Shown: positions 16,819-25,498, numbered from the stretch's first letter. The stretch: 56,940 nucleotides of DNA from Desulfobacteraceae bacterium (GCA_027068085.1 JAMOUQ010000005.1:1-56940); one strand, 5' to 3'. Program-made: numbers and translations. The notes: a model not told the origin generated them from the letters alone.

Positions 16819-17639
16819 GCGGCAGGAGACCGTTTTTTCTGGATAAACCTTCCCAGGGCCAGCTCCAGGAAAAAGCAGACCGCGCCAACCATGATGATGG
16901 ATGCTCCGGCGGTTATGTTCAGCCGGTAGGCCAGCATCAGGCCGGTGACGGTGAAAAAGATGTTGAGCAGCACGGCTCCGGCCATCATCTGCGCCATGGA
17001 GCGGGCGTGTCTTTCCATGACAAATGGGGCGATGGTCAGCAGGGCGATTACCAGCAGCAGGCCAACCATCCTGATTATCAGGACCAGGGCCACGGCCAGC
17101 ATTCCGATTATCAGAAAATACAGGGGCGTTACCGGAACGCCCCGGACCCTGGCAAATTCCTCGTCGTAGGACATCAGCACAAGACCGTTGTAATATCTTG
17201 CCACCACCAGGGTTACCGCCAGCGCCACGGCCGCCAGCAGCCTAAGCTCCCATGCGGCCACCGCCAGGATGGAACCGAAAAGGTAGCTCATCAGGTCCGC
17301 GCTGTAGCCCGGTGTCAGGTCCAGGAGGATGACGCCTATGGCCATGCCCAGGGCCCACATGACGCCGATGATGGTATCTGCCCGGTGCCTGGCCTTCAGG
17401 GATACGGCAGCCATGGCCATGGCCGCGGCCAGGGAAAACACCAGGGTCCCTCCCAGGTAAGACCAGCCCATGAAGAAAGCCAGGCCGATGCCGCCGTAAG
17501 CGGCATGGGCTATGGCCCCGGCAAGGAAGACGATCCGGTTGATCACCACCAGGGTGCCCAGTATGCCGCATATCAGGCTGGCCAGCAGGCCGGCCATCAG
17601 GGCGTTGCGCATGAATTCCAGATGCAGGGCTTCAATCAT
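16815..17639 (-). CDS. znuB: Zinc ABC transporter permease ZnuB
   Basis: A 274-residue ABC-3 family inner-membrane permease with about eight hydrophobic helices, from LMAGLLASLICGILGTLVV to the C-terminal IIMVGAVCFFLELALG; the family signature region is LFFMGWSYLG / DLTPGYSADLMSYLFG. The start is ATG 17639, overlapping the znuC stop by 8 bases (ATGATTGA) with GGAG 7 bases upstream; ATG at 17657 is the longer alternative. It is third in znuA-znuC-znuB and would move Zn2+ (or Mn2+) into the cytoplasm. No Zur box was recognised upstream of the operon. Confidence 0.9.
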   Translation of the reverse strand: MIEALHLEFMRNALMAGLLASLICGILGTLVVINRIVFLAGAIAHAAYGGIGLAFFMGWSYLGGTLVFSLAAAMAMAAVSLKARHRADTIIGVMWALGMAIGVILLDLTPGYSADLMSYLFGSILAVAAWELRLLAAVALAVTLVVARYYNGLVLMSYDEEFARVRGVPVTPLYFLIIGMLAVALVLIIRMVGLLLVIALLTIAPFVMERHARSMAQMMAGAVLLNIFFTVTGLMLAYRLNITAGASIIMVGAVCFFLELALGRFIQKKRSPAA

Positions 17640-18429
17640 CTCCGTTCTCCAGGCCATGGGGACAGGTTGCGGCCTGCATCGTCACCAGGTCCACCGGGCA
17701 GCGGGCGCCTTTGATGCACGAGGGGCAAAGATCGGTCAGCAGGTTGCCCCCCATGGCGGCGGCATCGTGGTAATGGAGGTGCCGGTTGACGCAGGCCACC
17801 GATTTGACGTGGGTGGCCATCAACATCAGGTCGTGGGAGACTATGATGATGGTCATGGAAGCGTTCAGGTCCTGTAGAAGGTGGAAAAAATCGGCCTGGC
17901 CTTCCATGTCGATACTGGCTGTCGGCTCGTCGAGCAGAAGCAGCTCCGGCTGCGATACCAGGGCCCGGGCGATGAAGACCCGCTGGCGCTGGCCGCCCGA
18001 AAGGTCGTCCATGCGGTAGTCGGCATAGGCTTCCATATCCATGCGGGCCAGGGCTTCCAGGGCCGCTTCTTTTGCCTTCGGATCCCGTAGGGACCAGCCG
18101 GCCCCGGGGGCCAGGCGGCCCATCAGGACCACGTCCAGGGCGCTGACCGGAAAGTTGCGGTTGAGGTGGATGTCCTGGGGCACGTATCCGATCTTGTGGG
18201 AAACTTCCGCCGGTGGCCTGCCCAGGACGGTTATGCTGCCGCGGGTGGGGCGCAGCAGGCCCAGCATGAGTTTGATCAGGGTGGTCTTGCCGCCGCCGTT
18301 GGGACCGATCACCCCCACGAATTCACCCCGGGCCACCTCCAGGTTTACGTCTTTCAGGATCCAGGTGTCGTTATAGGCGAAATACAGATTTTTTATGGAT
18401 ACGGCCGGGGTATCGGAGCTGTTTTCCAT
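17632..18429 (-). CDS. znuC: Zinc ABC transporter ATPase ZnuC
   Basis: A 265-residue ABC ATPase with Walker [10 protein letters not shown], signature LSGGQRQRV, Walker B LLLLDEP and switch His in IIVSHD. It starts one base after the znuA stop and overlaps znuB, so the three are one operon. The C-terminus is unusual: after the His-rich HLHYHD it adds a Cys cluster with spacing C-X2-C-X5-C-X11-C (CPSC, ARC, ATC), which could bind or sense zinc. That tail is not needed for ATPase function in the family. Confidence 0.92.
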   Translation of the reverse strand: MENSSDTPAVSIKNLYFAYNDTWILKDVNLEVARGEFVGVIGPNGGGKTTLIKLMLGLLRPTRGSITVLGRPPAEVSHKIGYVPQDIHLNRNFPVSALDVVLMGRLAPGAGWSLRDPKAKEAALEALARMDMEAYADYRMDDLSGGQRQRVFIARALVSQPELLLLDEPTASIDMEGQADFFHLLQDLNASMTIIIVSHDLMLMATHVKSVACVNRHLHYHDAAAMGGNLLTDLCPSCIKGARCPVDLVTMQAATCPHGLENGDD

Positions 18430-18430
18430 C

Positions 18431-19336
18431 TTATTGCATCGCCTCCAGAAAACGCTGGGCCTGCTGTCTCAGGTTGCGTTCCCAGTCATAGGCCAGGGGA
18501 TCGGCTTCGACGATCTTGGCCCCGATCGCCCTGGCAACGATGGAGGCCGTCCGGACGTTGAACTGGGGCTGGACGAAAACCGCCCTGATCTTTTTTTCCC
18601 TGGCCCACCGGATCATATCCCGCAGCTGGGCCGGCTTGGGCTCCTTGCCTTCAAGTTCCAGGGGGACCTGGATCAGGCCGTAAGCCCTGGCGAAGTAGCC
18701 CCAGGAAGGGTGAAAGACCATGAAGGCCGCGCCCCTGACCGGTTCCAGGAGCTGCCGCAGATCACTGTCGAGCTTCCTCAGTTTCTGCCTGAACACCCGG
18801 TAGCGTTGCCGGAAGATGGCCGCGTTCTGCGGATCTGCGTCTGCCAGGGCCGCGGTCATGTGGCCGGCCTGGATTTCGACCAGCCGCGGATCAAGCCAGA
18901 TATGGGGGTCCGGAATCTCCGGCCGGCGCCCCCGGGATTTTTCCGGGTTCCGGCGGACCTGGCGGGGATGAAAATGGCGCGGCAAACTGACCTTTGGGAT
19001 ACCCCGGTCGGTGTGTACCACTTTCAGGTTGCGGGCGGCAGCCGTAAATTTGTCCAGCCAGGCTTTTTCAAAGCCGACCCCGATGGCGAAATAGAGCCTG
19101 CAGCGGGCCAGGGCGGCCATCTGGGAAGGCCGGGGTTCATAGGAGGCCGGGCTGGCCCCGGCAGGAATCATCACCTGGACCGATACCAGGTCGCCGGCGA
19201 TCTGTTCGACGAAGTATTTCTGGGGCGCGATGCTGACCGCCACCGCCAAAGGCCCGCCGGCTGCCGCCGGGACGGCGCCCAGCGACAGAAAGAAAGCGAG
19301 CAGGGCTTTGATCCGGAATTTTGTAAGATTGAACAC
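18431..19336 (-). CDS. znuA: Zinc ABC transporter substrate-binding protein ZnuA
   Basis: A 301-residue periplasmic cluster 9 metal-binding protein. A signal peptide (IKALLAFFLSLGAVPAAAGG) is followed by AVSIAPQKYFVEQIAG, which is typical for the family. Metal ligands are expected in PRHFHPRQ, PHIWLDPR and FHPSWGYFA, with the late Asp in VEADPL. The His-rich loop of many ZnuA proteins is short here. It opens the znuA-znuC-znuB operon. The metal could also be Mn2+. Confidence 0.9.
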   Translation of the reverse strand: MFNLTKFRIKALLAFFLSLGAVPAAAGGPLAVAVSIAPQKYFVEQIAGDLVSVQVMIPAGASPASYEPRPSQMAALARCRLYFAIGVGFEKAWLDKFTAAARNLKVVHTDRGIPKVSLPRHFHPRQVRRNPEKSRGRRPEIPDPHIWLDPRLVEIQAGHMTAALADADPQNAAIFRQRYRVFRQKLRKLDSDLRQLLEPVRGAAFMVFHPSWGYFARAYGLIQVPLELEGKEPKPAQLRDMIRWAREKKIRAVFVQPQFNVRTASIVARAIGAKIVEADPLAYDWERNLRQQAQRFLEAMQ

Positions 19337-19393
19337 GGCTTTACTCTCCCGCGGTTATGACCTGGTAACGCCGGCGCTCAAAAGCGAGTTTCG

Positions 19394-19741
19394 TTACTGC
19401 CGCATGAGCATGGGACCCAGGGGGCGGCCGCCGAACATGTGCATGTGCAGGTGGAACACTTCCTGGTTGGCGTCCCGGTTGCAGTTTACCAGCAGGCGAT
19501 AGCCGCTTTCGGCCACCCCTTCTTTTTCAGCCAGGATTCTGGCCACGGTGAACATGTGGCCGATGGTCTGTTCGTCCTCTTCGGTAACATCGTTGACAGT
19601 CGGTATCTCCTTGTTGGGAACGATCAGAATATGGACGGGCGCCTGGGGGTTGATATCCCTGAAAGCGGTCACCTGGTCATCCTGGTAGACGATGTCAGCC
19701 TTGATCTCGCCGTTGATGATCTTGGTAAAGATGGTCGCCAT
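19394..19741 (-). CDS. Internal start: stand-alone HIT (HinT-like) hydrolase
   Basis: The last 115 codons of the CDF frame form a full HIT protein ([13 protein letters not shown] to MLMRQ): the HxHxH triad is HLHMHM near the C-terminus and [12 protein letters not shown] is the family N-terminal motif. HinT enzymes hydrolyse nucleoside phosphoramidates and acyl-adenylates. GGAGG lies 9 bases before this ATG, better than any site before the CDF start. Bacterial HIT proteins of this length are normally free-standing, so this is probably the main HIT product. Confidence 0.65.
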   Translation of the reverse strand: MATIFTKIINGEIKADIVYQDDQVTAFRDINPQAPVHILIVPNKEIPTVNDVTEEDEQTIGHMFTVARILAEKEGVAESGYRLLVNCNRDANQEVFHLHMHMFGGRPLGPMLMRQ

Positions 19742-20785
19742 CTCCTGCTTCCTCCTTGTTTCGGTTTCGGGTTCATTGTTTCGTGGTTGCTTACTCTGGC
19801 AGGAATTGCACTGTTTTGCCAGGCGTTTTTTGTCCTCGGAGGCCATGGTCAGGGTCTCACGGTTCCACTTGTGCAGATTGCACAGGGTGCAGGAAGGGTC
19901 GGGGCAGGGATCGGTGTGGACCAGGACCGTGGTCTGCTGACCGAACTTCTCTTTCAATATGGTCTCCACGGCCAGGGCCTCGGCATGGGCCTGGCTGAGG
20001 GTAAGGTCGCGCGGAAGCACCAGGTGCAGGTCGATATTGACGTTGTCGCCGGCCCGCCATGCCCGCAACTGGTGAATGTCGATCCAGTTTTCCCGGCGGT
20101 GTTCGCGCAACACGGCCGAAATCGATGCCAGCAGCTCGGGATTGGAAGCATCCATCAGCCCGCAGTAGGCCTGGGATATCAGGCGGATGCCGGCCGCCAG
20201 GATGTAGACTCCCAGAAGACAGGCCACCGCTCCGTCGATCCACAGCTTTCCGGTCAGCCTGACGACGGCCAGGCTGACAATGACGCCGGCCGAGGTGTAC
20301 ACGTCGGTAAGGATATGACGCCCGTCGGCTTCCAAGGCCGGACTGGCCGTCCGGCGGCCGACCCGGATCAGCAGCAGGCCGAGGGCCAGGTTGGCCGCCG
20401 CTGCCGCAACGAGCAGCAGCATGCCGGTGTCCAGGTGAGGCAGGGGACGGGGCCTTAGCAGGCTGGCCAGGCCGGCGCGGAAGATTCCGGCGGCGGCCAG
20501 GATGATGAGAGCCCCTTCGAACCCGGCTGAAAAGTATTCTATCTTTCCATGGCCGTAAGGATGGGAGCTGTCCGGCGGCTTGGCCGACAGCCAGACGCTG
20601 AGCATCACGAAGGCGGCGGCCACCACGTTGATGATGGATTCCAGGGCGTCGGAAAGCACCGCCGATGATCCGGTAAGCCGGTAGGTCAGAAACTTCAGCC
20701 CCAGTATGCCCGCTGCGGCAGTCAGGGACAGGGCGCCGGTCCTGATGCGCAGTCTTATCCGGGCATTTTCAGCGGACAGGGGCAT
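19394..20785 (-). CDS. Cation diffusion facilitator joined in frame to a HIT-family protein
   Basis: A single 463-codon frame. Residues 1-300 are a CDF metal-cation exporter: about six membrane helices, SDALES in helix 2 (Glu replaces the second Asp), HILTDVYTS with the HxxxD metal site in helix 5, and a cytoplasmic C-terminal domain ending in a Cys motif ([10 protein letters not shown]). After a polar linker (about 305-348) comes a complete 115-residue HIT protein ending HLHMHMFGG. No stop separates them. A strong AAGGAGG and AGGAG sit just before the internal ATG of the HIT part, so separate translation is likely too. CDF is expected to export Zn2+ or Fe2+; its place beside znuABC fits metal balance. 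Confidence 0.82.
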   Translation of the reverse strand: MPLSAENARIRLRIRTGALSLTAAAGILGLKFLTYRLTGSSAVLSDALESIINVVAAAFVMLSVWLSAKPPDSSHPYGHGKIEYFSAGFEGALIILAAAGIFRAGLASLLRPRPLPHLDTGMLLLVAAAAANLALGLLLIRVGRRTASPALEADGRHILTDVYTSAGVIVSLAVVRLTGKLWIDGAVACLLGVYILAAGIRLISQAYCGLMDASNPELLASISAVLREHRRENWIDIHQLRAWRAGDNVNIDLHLVLPRDLTLSQAHAEALAVETILKEKFGQQTTVLVHTDPCPDPSCTLCNLHKWNRETLTMASEDKKRLAKQCNSCQSKQPRNNEPETETRRKQEMATIFTKIINGEIKADIVYQDDQVTAFRDINPQAPVHILIVPNKEIPTVNDVTEEDEQTIGHMFTVARILAEKEGVAESGYRLLVNCNRDANQEVFHLHMHMFGGRPLGPMLMRQ

Positions 20786-20884
20786 ATGGCCTCCGGCATG
20801 GTCAAGCAGACACTTTATTTGCGCGCGGCGCGGTTCGTATCATCGATTTCAGCAATTAAAACCGTCCCTTTCGTGGATGGTTCC

Positions 20885-21823
20885 TTACTGTTGCGAGTGC
20901 TTTTCATCCAGCAGCAGGCCGATATGTTTCATTATGATCCCGGTGGCCCTTTCAAAGACGTCTTTGTAACGCCGGCGGGCTGCCGCTGAAAAGGGCTGAA
21001 AAGGATCTTTGATAACGCAGTCCCTGAGACGGCCCCGGAAATCCAGAACCGGGCCGATCCTGTAAGTCACCCGGCCTCCGCGGGCAAAGGGCAGGTTGCC
21101 CGTGTAGAGGTTGTTGCTGTTGTTGCAGCCCACGGGCACCACCGGCGTCCTGGTGGCTATCGCCAGCTGGGCCAGGCCGGTATGGCCGCGGCCCAGGGTT
21201 TTGGAGCGGGTGCCTTCGGGGAAGATGATCAGGTTCAGCTTTTTCTCACCCAGGGCGCTGATGCTCAGGGCCGTAACTTTGGCCATTACGGCTTCGTAAC
21301 CCCGGCGGATTTTTTCCGCCAGGTTTTCGGTCACCGTCGCCGCTGTATGCCCGCTCTTGTTGGCAGCGGCTCGCACTGCTTCTGTTTTGCCGTCGATAAA
21401 TTCTTTCAGGCTCCGGTATTCCTCCTGCTCAGGAGCGCGGCCAAGGTAAGTTGTGAAAAAATCATCCACATAGCTGCGCAGGGAAGGCACCGGGATGGTG
21501 TTGCACCAGCGCAGCACCCGGGCCAGGGCGGCGTTGCGGAAATAGGCGGTCTTGACCCAGGTGGCGGTGAAGCGGAAGGTTTTCATCTTCCACAGCTTGT
21601 ACTGGAATGGCCAGTAGTTGAACCTGTCGGTATGGTTCATGGCGAAGATAACCCCCCTGTTGCGGGGGATGTTCTCCGTGCCCTCGAAATTGATGTCCAC
21701 GCCGGCCAGCCTGTAGTTGGGAGCCAGCAGGAAATGACCGATGAACTTTTGAAAGGGAGGCGAAGTGGCAAGCTTGATTTTGTCCAGGCAGCCGGCGCTC
21801 CAGGTTGACGAACCTCTATCCAT
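20885..21823 (-). CDS. PlsC-type 1-acylglycerol-3-phosphate acyltransferase-like protein
   Basis: A 312-residue phospholipid/glycerol acyltransferase. Motif I reads FAMNHTDRFNYWP: the His is present but the usual HX4D Asp is Asn. Motif III FPEGTRSKT and motif IV VVPVGCNN are clear. A long insert (about 130-195, YVDDFFTTYLGRAPEQEEYRSL) separates the motifs. Likely acts at the inner membrane on lipid precursors. The Asp to Asn change may lower or change activity, so the substrate is open. It is flanked by non-lipid genes and lies 99 bases from the CDF gene. Confidence 0.78.
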   Translation of the reverse strand: MDRGSSTWSAGCLDKIKLATSPPFQKFIGHFLLAPNYRLAGVDINFEGTENIPRNRGVIFAMNHTDRFNYWPFQYKLWKMKTFRFTATWVKTAYFRNAALARVLRWCNTIPVPSLRSYVDDFFTTYLGRAPEQEEYRSLKEFIDGKTEAVRAAANKSGHTAATVTENLAEKIRRGYEAVMAKVTALSISALGEKKLNLIIFPEGTRSKTLGRGHTGLAQLAIATRTPVVPVGCNNSNNLYTGNLPFARGGRVTYRIGPVLDFRGRLRDCVIKDPFQPFSAAARRRYKDVFERATGIIMKHIGLLLDEKHSQQ

Positions 21824-21973
21824 CGTTTCTTGTTCTCCTTTGATATGCTTTCACCAAGGCGGCGCCGTTGGCGGTAACCGGCCGCCTGCCGAAATTTGCC
21901 TCTCCCGGTTCGGGATCGTCAAATCAGTACCTTTTCTTTGAATATCCGGTTTCCGGTTGCGGCGCAAAGAATT

Positions 21974-22048
21974 TTACGCGCCCTGGCGAAGACGGGCCGT
22001 CAGGACACCGTCGATATCCAGAACGACCGCTTCCGGGCGGCCAGCGAT
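21974..22048 (-). pseudogene. Remnant of a HAD-family phosphatase
   Basis: Directly after the stop of the dehydrogenase gene, the same frame reads EAVVLDIDGVLTARL, the HAD catalytic motif I (DxDG), before a stop at 21974. An ATG overlapping the upstream stop (22052) opens a different frame, so an original coupled start would need a one-base shift to reach the motif. No later HAD motifs follow in the 150 bases up to the acyltransferase. It is a short, broken gene start; the rest of this gap holds nothing else I can support. Confidence 0.4.
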
Positions 22049-22960
22049 TCATTCAGGGCGGTTTTCATCGGTCTTTTCCCGTACGCCGCTGAGGTTTTCC
22101 AGCACCTTGTAAAGGGCCTGGGTGCCCTTTTGCTCCAGGCCGCAGGCCACGGCGGCGGTATAGAACTGGTGGACCAGGGCCAAGCCGGGCAGGCAGAGGT
22201 TCATCCGGCCCGCCTCGTTCAGGGCAATGCCCATGTCCTTGACAAAATGCTTGACGTAGAAGCCCGGCTCGAAGTCTTGGTCCACGATCCTGCGGCCCAG
22301 GTTGTTGATCGACCAGCAGGAGGCCGCGCCCCGGCCGATCACGTCTATGAGGGCATTCAGATCAAGGCCGGCTTTATACCCGTACAGCAGGGATTCCGCA
22401 ACTCCGATCATCGTGCCGGCGATCAGGATCTGGTTGCTCATTTTGGTATGCTGGCCCGCGCCCGGTCCGCCCATGAGACGGATATTTTTCCCCATCAGCC
22501 GGAAAAGGGGCAGGACCCTTTCAAAGACGGCCGCATCTCCGCCCGCCATTATGGAAAGAGAGGCCTGCCGGGCGCCGGTGTCACCGCCTGATACCGGGGC
22601 ATCCAGGCTGGCGGCCCCGGCAGCTGAAGCCCGCCGGTGGATCCTGACGGCCAGGTCGGGGCTCGATGTGGTCATGTCCACCACCACGGTACCGGGCGCC
22701 CCGGCGTTTATCACGCCGTCCGGGCCGAGAACCACCTGTTCCACGTCCTGCGGAAAGCCCACCATGACGAAAACGATCCGGCTCCTGCGGGCCACGGCGG
22801 CAGGTCCGTCACACCAGGTGGCGCCTTCTGCGATCAAACGCTCCGCCTTTTCGCGGCTGCGGTTGAAAACATGGACCTTGTAGCCCGCCTTCAACAGATG
22901 GCCGCACATGGCCGCCCCCATGACCCCGGTTCCAATCCAGCCCACGGTTTCAAAAGCCAT
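22049..22960 (-). CDS. 3-Hydroxyisobutyrate dehydrogenase-like oxidoreductase
   Basis: A 303-residue beta-hydroxyacid dehydrogenase. N-terminal Rossmann motif GWIGTGVMGAAMCGHLLKAG, the substrate loop APVSGGDTGARQASLSIMAGG (about 122-142), catalytic Lys in TKMSNQ (about 172), and VKDMGIAL near the C-terminus are all family marks. Related enzymes reduce tartronate semialdehyde, succinic semialdehyde or glyoxylate. The start is the ATG before AFETVGW; the frame extends 29 codons upstream without coding character. AAGGG lies about 9 bases before it. Neighbours do not identify the substrate. Confidence 0.88.
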   Translation of the reverse strand: MAFETVGWIGTGVMGAAMCGHLLKAGYKVHVFNRSREKAERLIAEGATWCDGPAAVARRSRIVFVMVGFPQDVEQVVLGPDGVINAGAPGTVVVDMTTSSPDLAVRIHRRASAAGAASLDAPVSGGDTGARQASLSIMAGGDAAVFERVLPLFRLMGKNIRLMGGPGAGQHTKMSNQILIAGTMIGVAESLLYGYKAGLDLNALIDVIGRGAASCWSINNLGRRIVDQDFEPGFYVKHFVKDMGIALNEAGRMNLCLPGLALVHQFYTAAVACGLEQKGTQALYKVLENLSGVREKTDENRPE

Positions 22961-23116
22961 TTCGATCATCCCTTTCGTGTTTGCAATTGCTTGTAAACCT
23001 GACAACAGGTATAGTAGAGTGTCGTTGCCGAGGGCGGCGGCGCTCATTGGCCCACGCCCCGCGCGGCGGTAACGAACGAAACAGGAGGCCGAGAGGTCTC
23101 CGGAATTCGGATTTTT

Positions 23117-23137
23117 ACCGTATGCCGGGCATACGGT
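23117..23137. promoter_or_regulatory. Perfect palindrome upstream of the YceD gene
   Basis: Ten-base arms ACCGTATGCC and GGCATACGGT around a single G, in the 246-base divergent gap, 69 bases before the YceD start. T-runs flank both sides. The single-base centre makes a DNA operator more likely than a simple terminator. Confidence 0.45.
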
Positions 23138-23206
23138 TTTCTAAAGAACAATTAAACACTTATCCGGGCATCAGGCAAGCCTGAATGGCCGGCGTGGAAA
23201 ACGGCC

Positions 23207-23776
23207 ATGGAAGTTGAAAACGCCCTGATAATCGACACGGCCGACCTGGACGGGCGGGACCTTAAGGTCGAGTGCGTCTGGGACGCAGGCAGATTCCCGC
23301 TGCTGGGAGCCCTGATTGCTGCCGATCAGGTGGCCTTCGGCGCACCTGTCGAGCTGAGCCTGGTCCTGAAGGCCGACCGGGAGCTGGTAAGGGCCGCCGG
23401 ACGCGTGGTGACCACCGTTGAGCTCGACTGCGGCCGCTGCCTGGAAAGATTCGGCCTGCTGATAGATCAGACCCTGGATCTGGTCTATCAGCAGGCGGCT
23501 TCCATAACAGATTCGCAACAGGAGGAAATCGAGCTTACCGCCGAGCAGATGGACCTGATCGCCTTCAGGGGTTCGCGCATAGATTTGCGCCAGGCCGTGG
23601 CCGAACAGGTGCTGCTGGCGTTTCCCATAAAACCGCTCTGCAACCGGCGATGCAAGGGGTTGTGCCCGCGCTGCGGCATGAACCTGAACAACGGCCCCTG
23701 CGACTGCCCGCCCCGGGAGCCGGCAGGGCCCCTGGCCGGGCTGAAGGTGCTGCTGTCCGGAGGCAGATCCGACTAG
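23207..23776 (+). CDS. YceD / DUF177 family protein (23S rRNA accumulation)
   Basis: A 189-residue DUF177 protein. Family marks are VTTVELDCGRCLERFGLLIDQ with a CxxC pair (about 82-85) and the C-terminal IKPLCNRRCKGLCPRCGMNLNNGPCDC, a Cys-rich zinc-type segment. YceD proteins affect 23S rRNA accumulation and in most bacteria precede rpmF (L32) and plsX. Here no rpmF follows; an MlaD-like lipoprotein comes 9 bases later instead, which is unusual. GGA precedes the ATG by about 9 bases. Confidence 0.85.
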   Translation: MEVENALIIDTADLDGRDLKVECVWDAGRFPLLGALIAADQVAFGAPVELSLVLKADRELVRAAGRVVTTVELDCGRCLERFGLLIDQTLDLVYQQAASITDSQQEEIELTAEQMDLIAFRGSRIDLRQAVAEQVLLAFPIKPLCNRRCKGLCPRCGMNLNNGPCDCPPREPAGPLAGLKVLLSGGRSD

Positions 23777-23785
23777 GAGGTAAAT

Positions 23786-24508
23786 ATGTTGTTGTCCGAT
23801 CCCCGTAGAGAAACAGGCCGTTGTTGGCCGGCTGCCCTGATTTTCACCCTGTTTGCCGCCTTCCTCGTCCTGACCGCCGGCGGTTGCAGCCACAGGCACA
23901 TGCGTATCGATGCCCGTTTCGACCGCCTGAACGGATTGCAGGAGCAGGATCTGGTCTATTTTGCCGGCAGGGAAGTGGGCAAAGTCGAGGATATCGACCC
24001 GGCCGGAAACAGCGGCTACCTCGTCCATCTGGTTCTGGACAAGGACCTGGATAAACTTCCGGAAAAGTTCAAATGCCTGGACCTGGCGGACGATCCCGGC
24101 CGGACGGGCCGCAAGGGAATCATCATCAGGCCCGGGTCGGAAGGACAGTACGTTCTGAAGGACGGGGCGGTGGTCGACGGCGGCTGCGGTTACGGAGTCT
24201 GGGCCGACAAGCTTCAGAAGCAGGTGGAGGAGGGCCTTCAGGTGTTGCACGATTTGGCCCGCCAGGCCGCCGAGGGCCTTGGCGCCATGACCAAAAGCGA
24301 GCGTTACAAGCAGCTGCAGAAAGACCTGAAGGATCTGGCGAAGCAGATCGGCGAGGCTGCCGGCATGGCGCGGGACACCGTGGTGGAAAAGGTCATTCCC
24401 GACCTTGAAAGACGACTCAAGGAACTCAAGGAAAGGCTGAAGCAGTACGGCGAGCAGGAAAAAATCAGACCGCTGGAAGAACAGCTGGAAAAGATCAAGA
24501 AAATTTGA
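23786..24508 (+). CDS. MlaD/MCE-like lipoprotein with coiled-coil tail
   Basis: A 240-residue exported protein. A hydrophobic signal (ALIFTLFAAFLVLTAGGC) ends in a lipobox-like AGGC about residue 34. Next is a short MCE/MlaD-type beta domain: IDARFDRLNGLQEQDLVYFAGREVGKVEDI, the substrate-binding motif of lipid transport proteins. Residues 150-240 form a long charged coiled coil (KQLQKDLKDLAKQIGE, LKELKERLKQYGE). MCE proteins normally work with an ABC transporter, absent here, so this may be an accessory or orphan. A strong TAGGAGG is 5 bases before the ATG, and the gene follows yceD by 9 bases. Confidence 0.65.
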   Translation: MLLSDPRRETGRCWPAALIFTLFAAFLVLTAGGCSHRHMRIDARFDRLNGLQEQDLVYFAGREVGKVEDIDPAGNSGYLVHLVLDKDLDKLPEKFKCLDLADDPGRTGRKGIIIRPGSEGQYVLKDGAVVDGGCGYGVWADKLQKQVEEGLQVLHDLARQAAEGLGAMTKSERYKQLQKDLKDLAKQIGEAAGMARDTVVEKVIPDLERRLKELKERLKQYGEQEKIRPLEEQLEKIKKI

Positions 24509-24542
24509 AGTGGATTGAAACCCCGGTTGGGAGCAGTTTGCC

Positions 24543-24740
24543 ATGTCTATCCGCTTGCTGGCCAAGGACCTGTACCGCCTGCACCGCGAAGTCGAGAAGC
24601 TGGAAAAGCAGCTCCAGCAGGCGGCCCCGGAAAAAAAGGCCGCGCTTGAAGAACGCCTGAGGCGGGCCAGGGCCGAAAAAGAAGAACTGCGCAGGATTCT
24701 GGACGGACAGCTCGACCGCCGGTCCCGCCCGGTTCCCTGA
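24543..24740 (+). CDS. Small coiled-coil protein
   Basis: A 65-residue protein made almost entirely of charged heptads (LHREVEKLEKQLQQ, KKAALEERLRRARAEKEELRRIL). GGGAG lies 9 bases before the ATG and it follows the MlaD-like gene by 34 bases on the same strand. No signal peptide. It may pair with the coiled-coil tail of that lipoprotein, but this is inference. Codon use is consistent with a real gene. Confidence 0.55.
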   Translation: MSIRLLAKDLYRLHREVEKLEKQLQQAAPEKKAALEERLRRARAEKEELRRILDGQLDRRSRPVP

Positions 24741-24819
24741 AGGTTCTGCTACGGTTTGAACGCCGAAACTGCAAAGACAGGCAGCTTGTGACAGGTTCGC
24801 AAACGGTCCGGCAGAGCCG

Positions 24820-25185
24820 TCACTTTTTGAAAAACATGTAGGCGGCCAGTGCGACCAGGATGACGGCGAAGATCTTTCTGAAACTCGCCGTCGATACATT
24901 TTCCACCAGCCGGGCCCCCGCCTGGGCGCCCAGGATGCCTCCCAGGCCCAGCATGATTCCGGCCCGGTAGTCGACGTTGGCCAGCTTGCCGTGGGCCAGC
25001 AGGGCCGAAAAAGAGATGATCATTATTGCCAGAAAAGAGGTGCCCACGGCTTTCTGGGCGGTGTAGCCCGCCAGCAGCAGCAGGGGCACCATCAGAAATC
25101 CTCCCCCCAGTCCGGAAAAGGAGGCCCCCAGGCCCACGACGATTCCCGCCGGTATCAAAAGCAGCATGGTGGTATGGCCGGCCAT
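24820..25185 (-). CDS. TauE/SafE-like half-length membrane protein
   Basis: A 121-residue protein with one TauE/SafE repeat, four hydrophobic helices (LIPAGIVVGLGASFSGLGGGFLMVPLLLL; FLAIMIISFSALLAH; GIMLGLGGILGAQAGARL; IFAVILVALAAYMFF). Full-length TauE transporters have two such repeats and about 250 residues, so this is a natural half-size form or a single module that dimerises. It could export sulfite or organosulfur compounds, but the substrate is unknown. Confidence 0.75.
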   Translation of the reverse strand: MAGHTTMLLLIPAGIVVGLGASFSGLGGGFLMVPLLLLAGYTAQKAVGTSFLAIMIISFSALLAHGKLANVDYRAGIMLGLGGILGAQAGARLVENVSTASFRKIFAVILVALAAYMFFKK

Positions 25186-25201
25186 GGATCTGAACCTTCT
25201 T

Positions 25202-25386
25202 TCATTTTTCCGGCTTGCGTTTCAAAAGAGCCTGGCAGACTTCGGCAAGGCGCCTGAAGATAGCTTCGTCTCCTGCCCGGTCGGGGTGATGCTTCAGAGC
25301 CGGCTGCGGTAACATTGTCCGCCGTGGTAACCGTGGCGGATGCCGTAGCCTGTGCGTCCGTTTTCATTTGGGCGGGCAAGGTACAT
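25202..25386 (-). pseudogene. Broken J-domain (DnaJ-like) protein gene
   Basis: Two frames carry recognisable pieces. Near 25386 the frame reads MYLARPNENGRTGYGIRHGY and stops at 25294; this opening is seen in J-domain proteins of delta-type bacteria. In a second frame just after, ALKHHPDRAGDEAIFRRLAEVCQALLKRKPEK ends at TGA (25202-25204) and has the HPD motif. The central part is missing and the two pieces are out of frame, so the gene is degraded. The rest of the 310-base gap up to 25499 has no other gene. Confidence 0.6.
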
Positions 25387-25498
25387 CGACTGATTTTCCG
25401 GGGTCCCGGCAGGTGGGAAAAACGGCGCAATCCGGCCTGCTTCATGGCCCGGCCGGGTGCTCCGGGGAGCTGGCGGCCGTCCGGGGCCGTGGAAACAA

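Noticed and set aside
23171-24565. 464-codon reverse frame opposite yceD and the MlaD-like gene
   Set aside because: The forward genes have strong ribosome binding sites and family motifs; the reverse frame has none.
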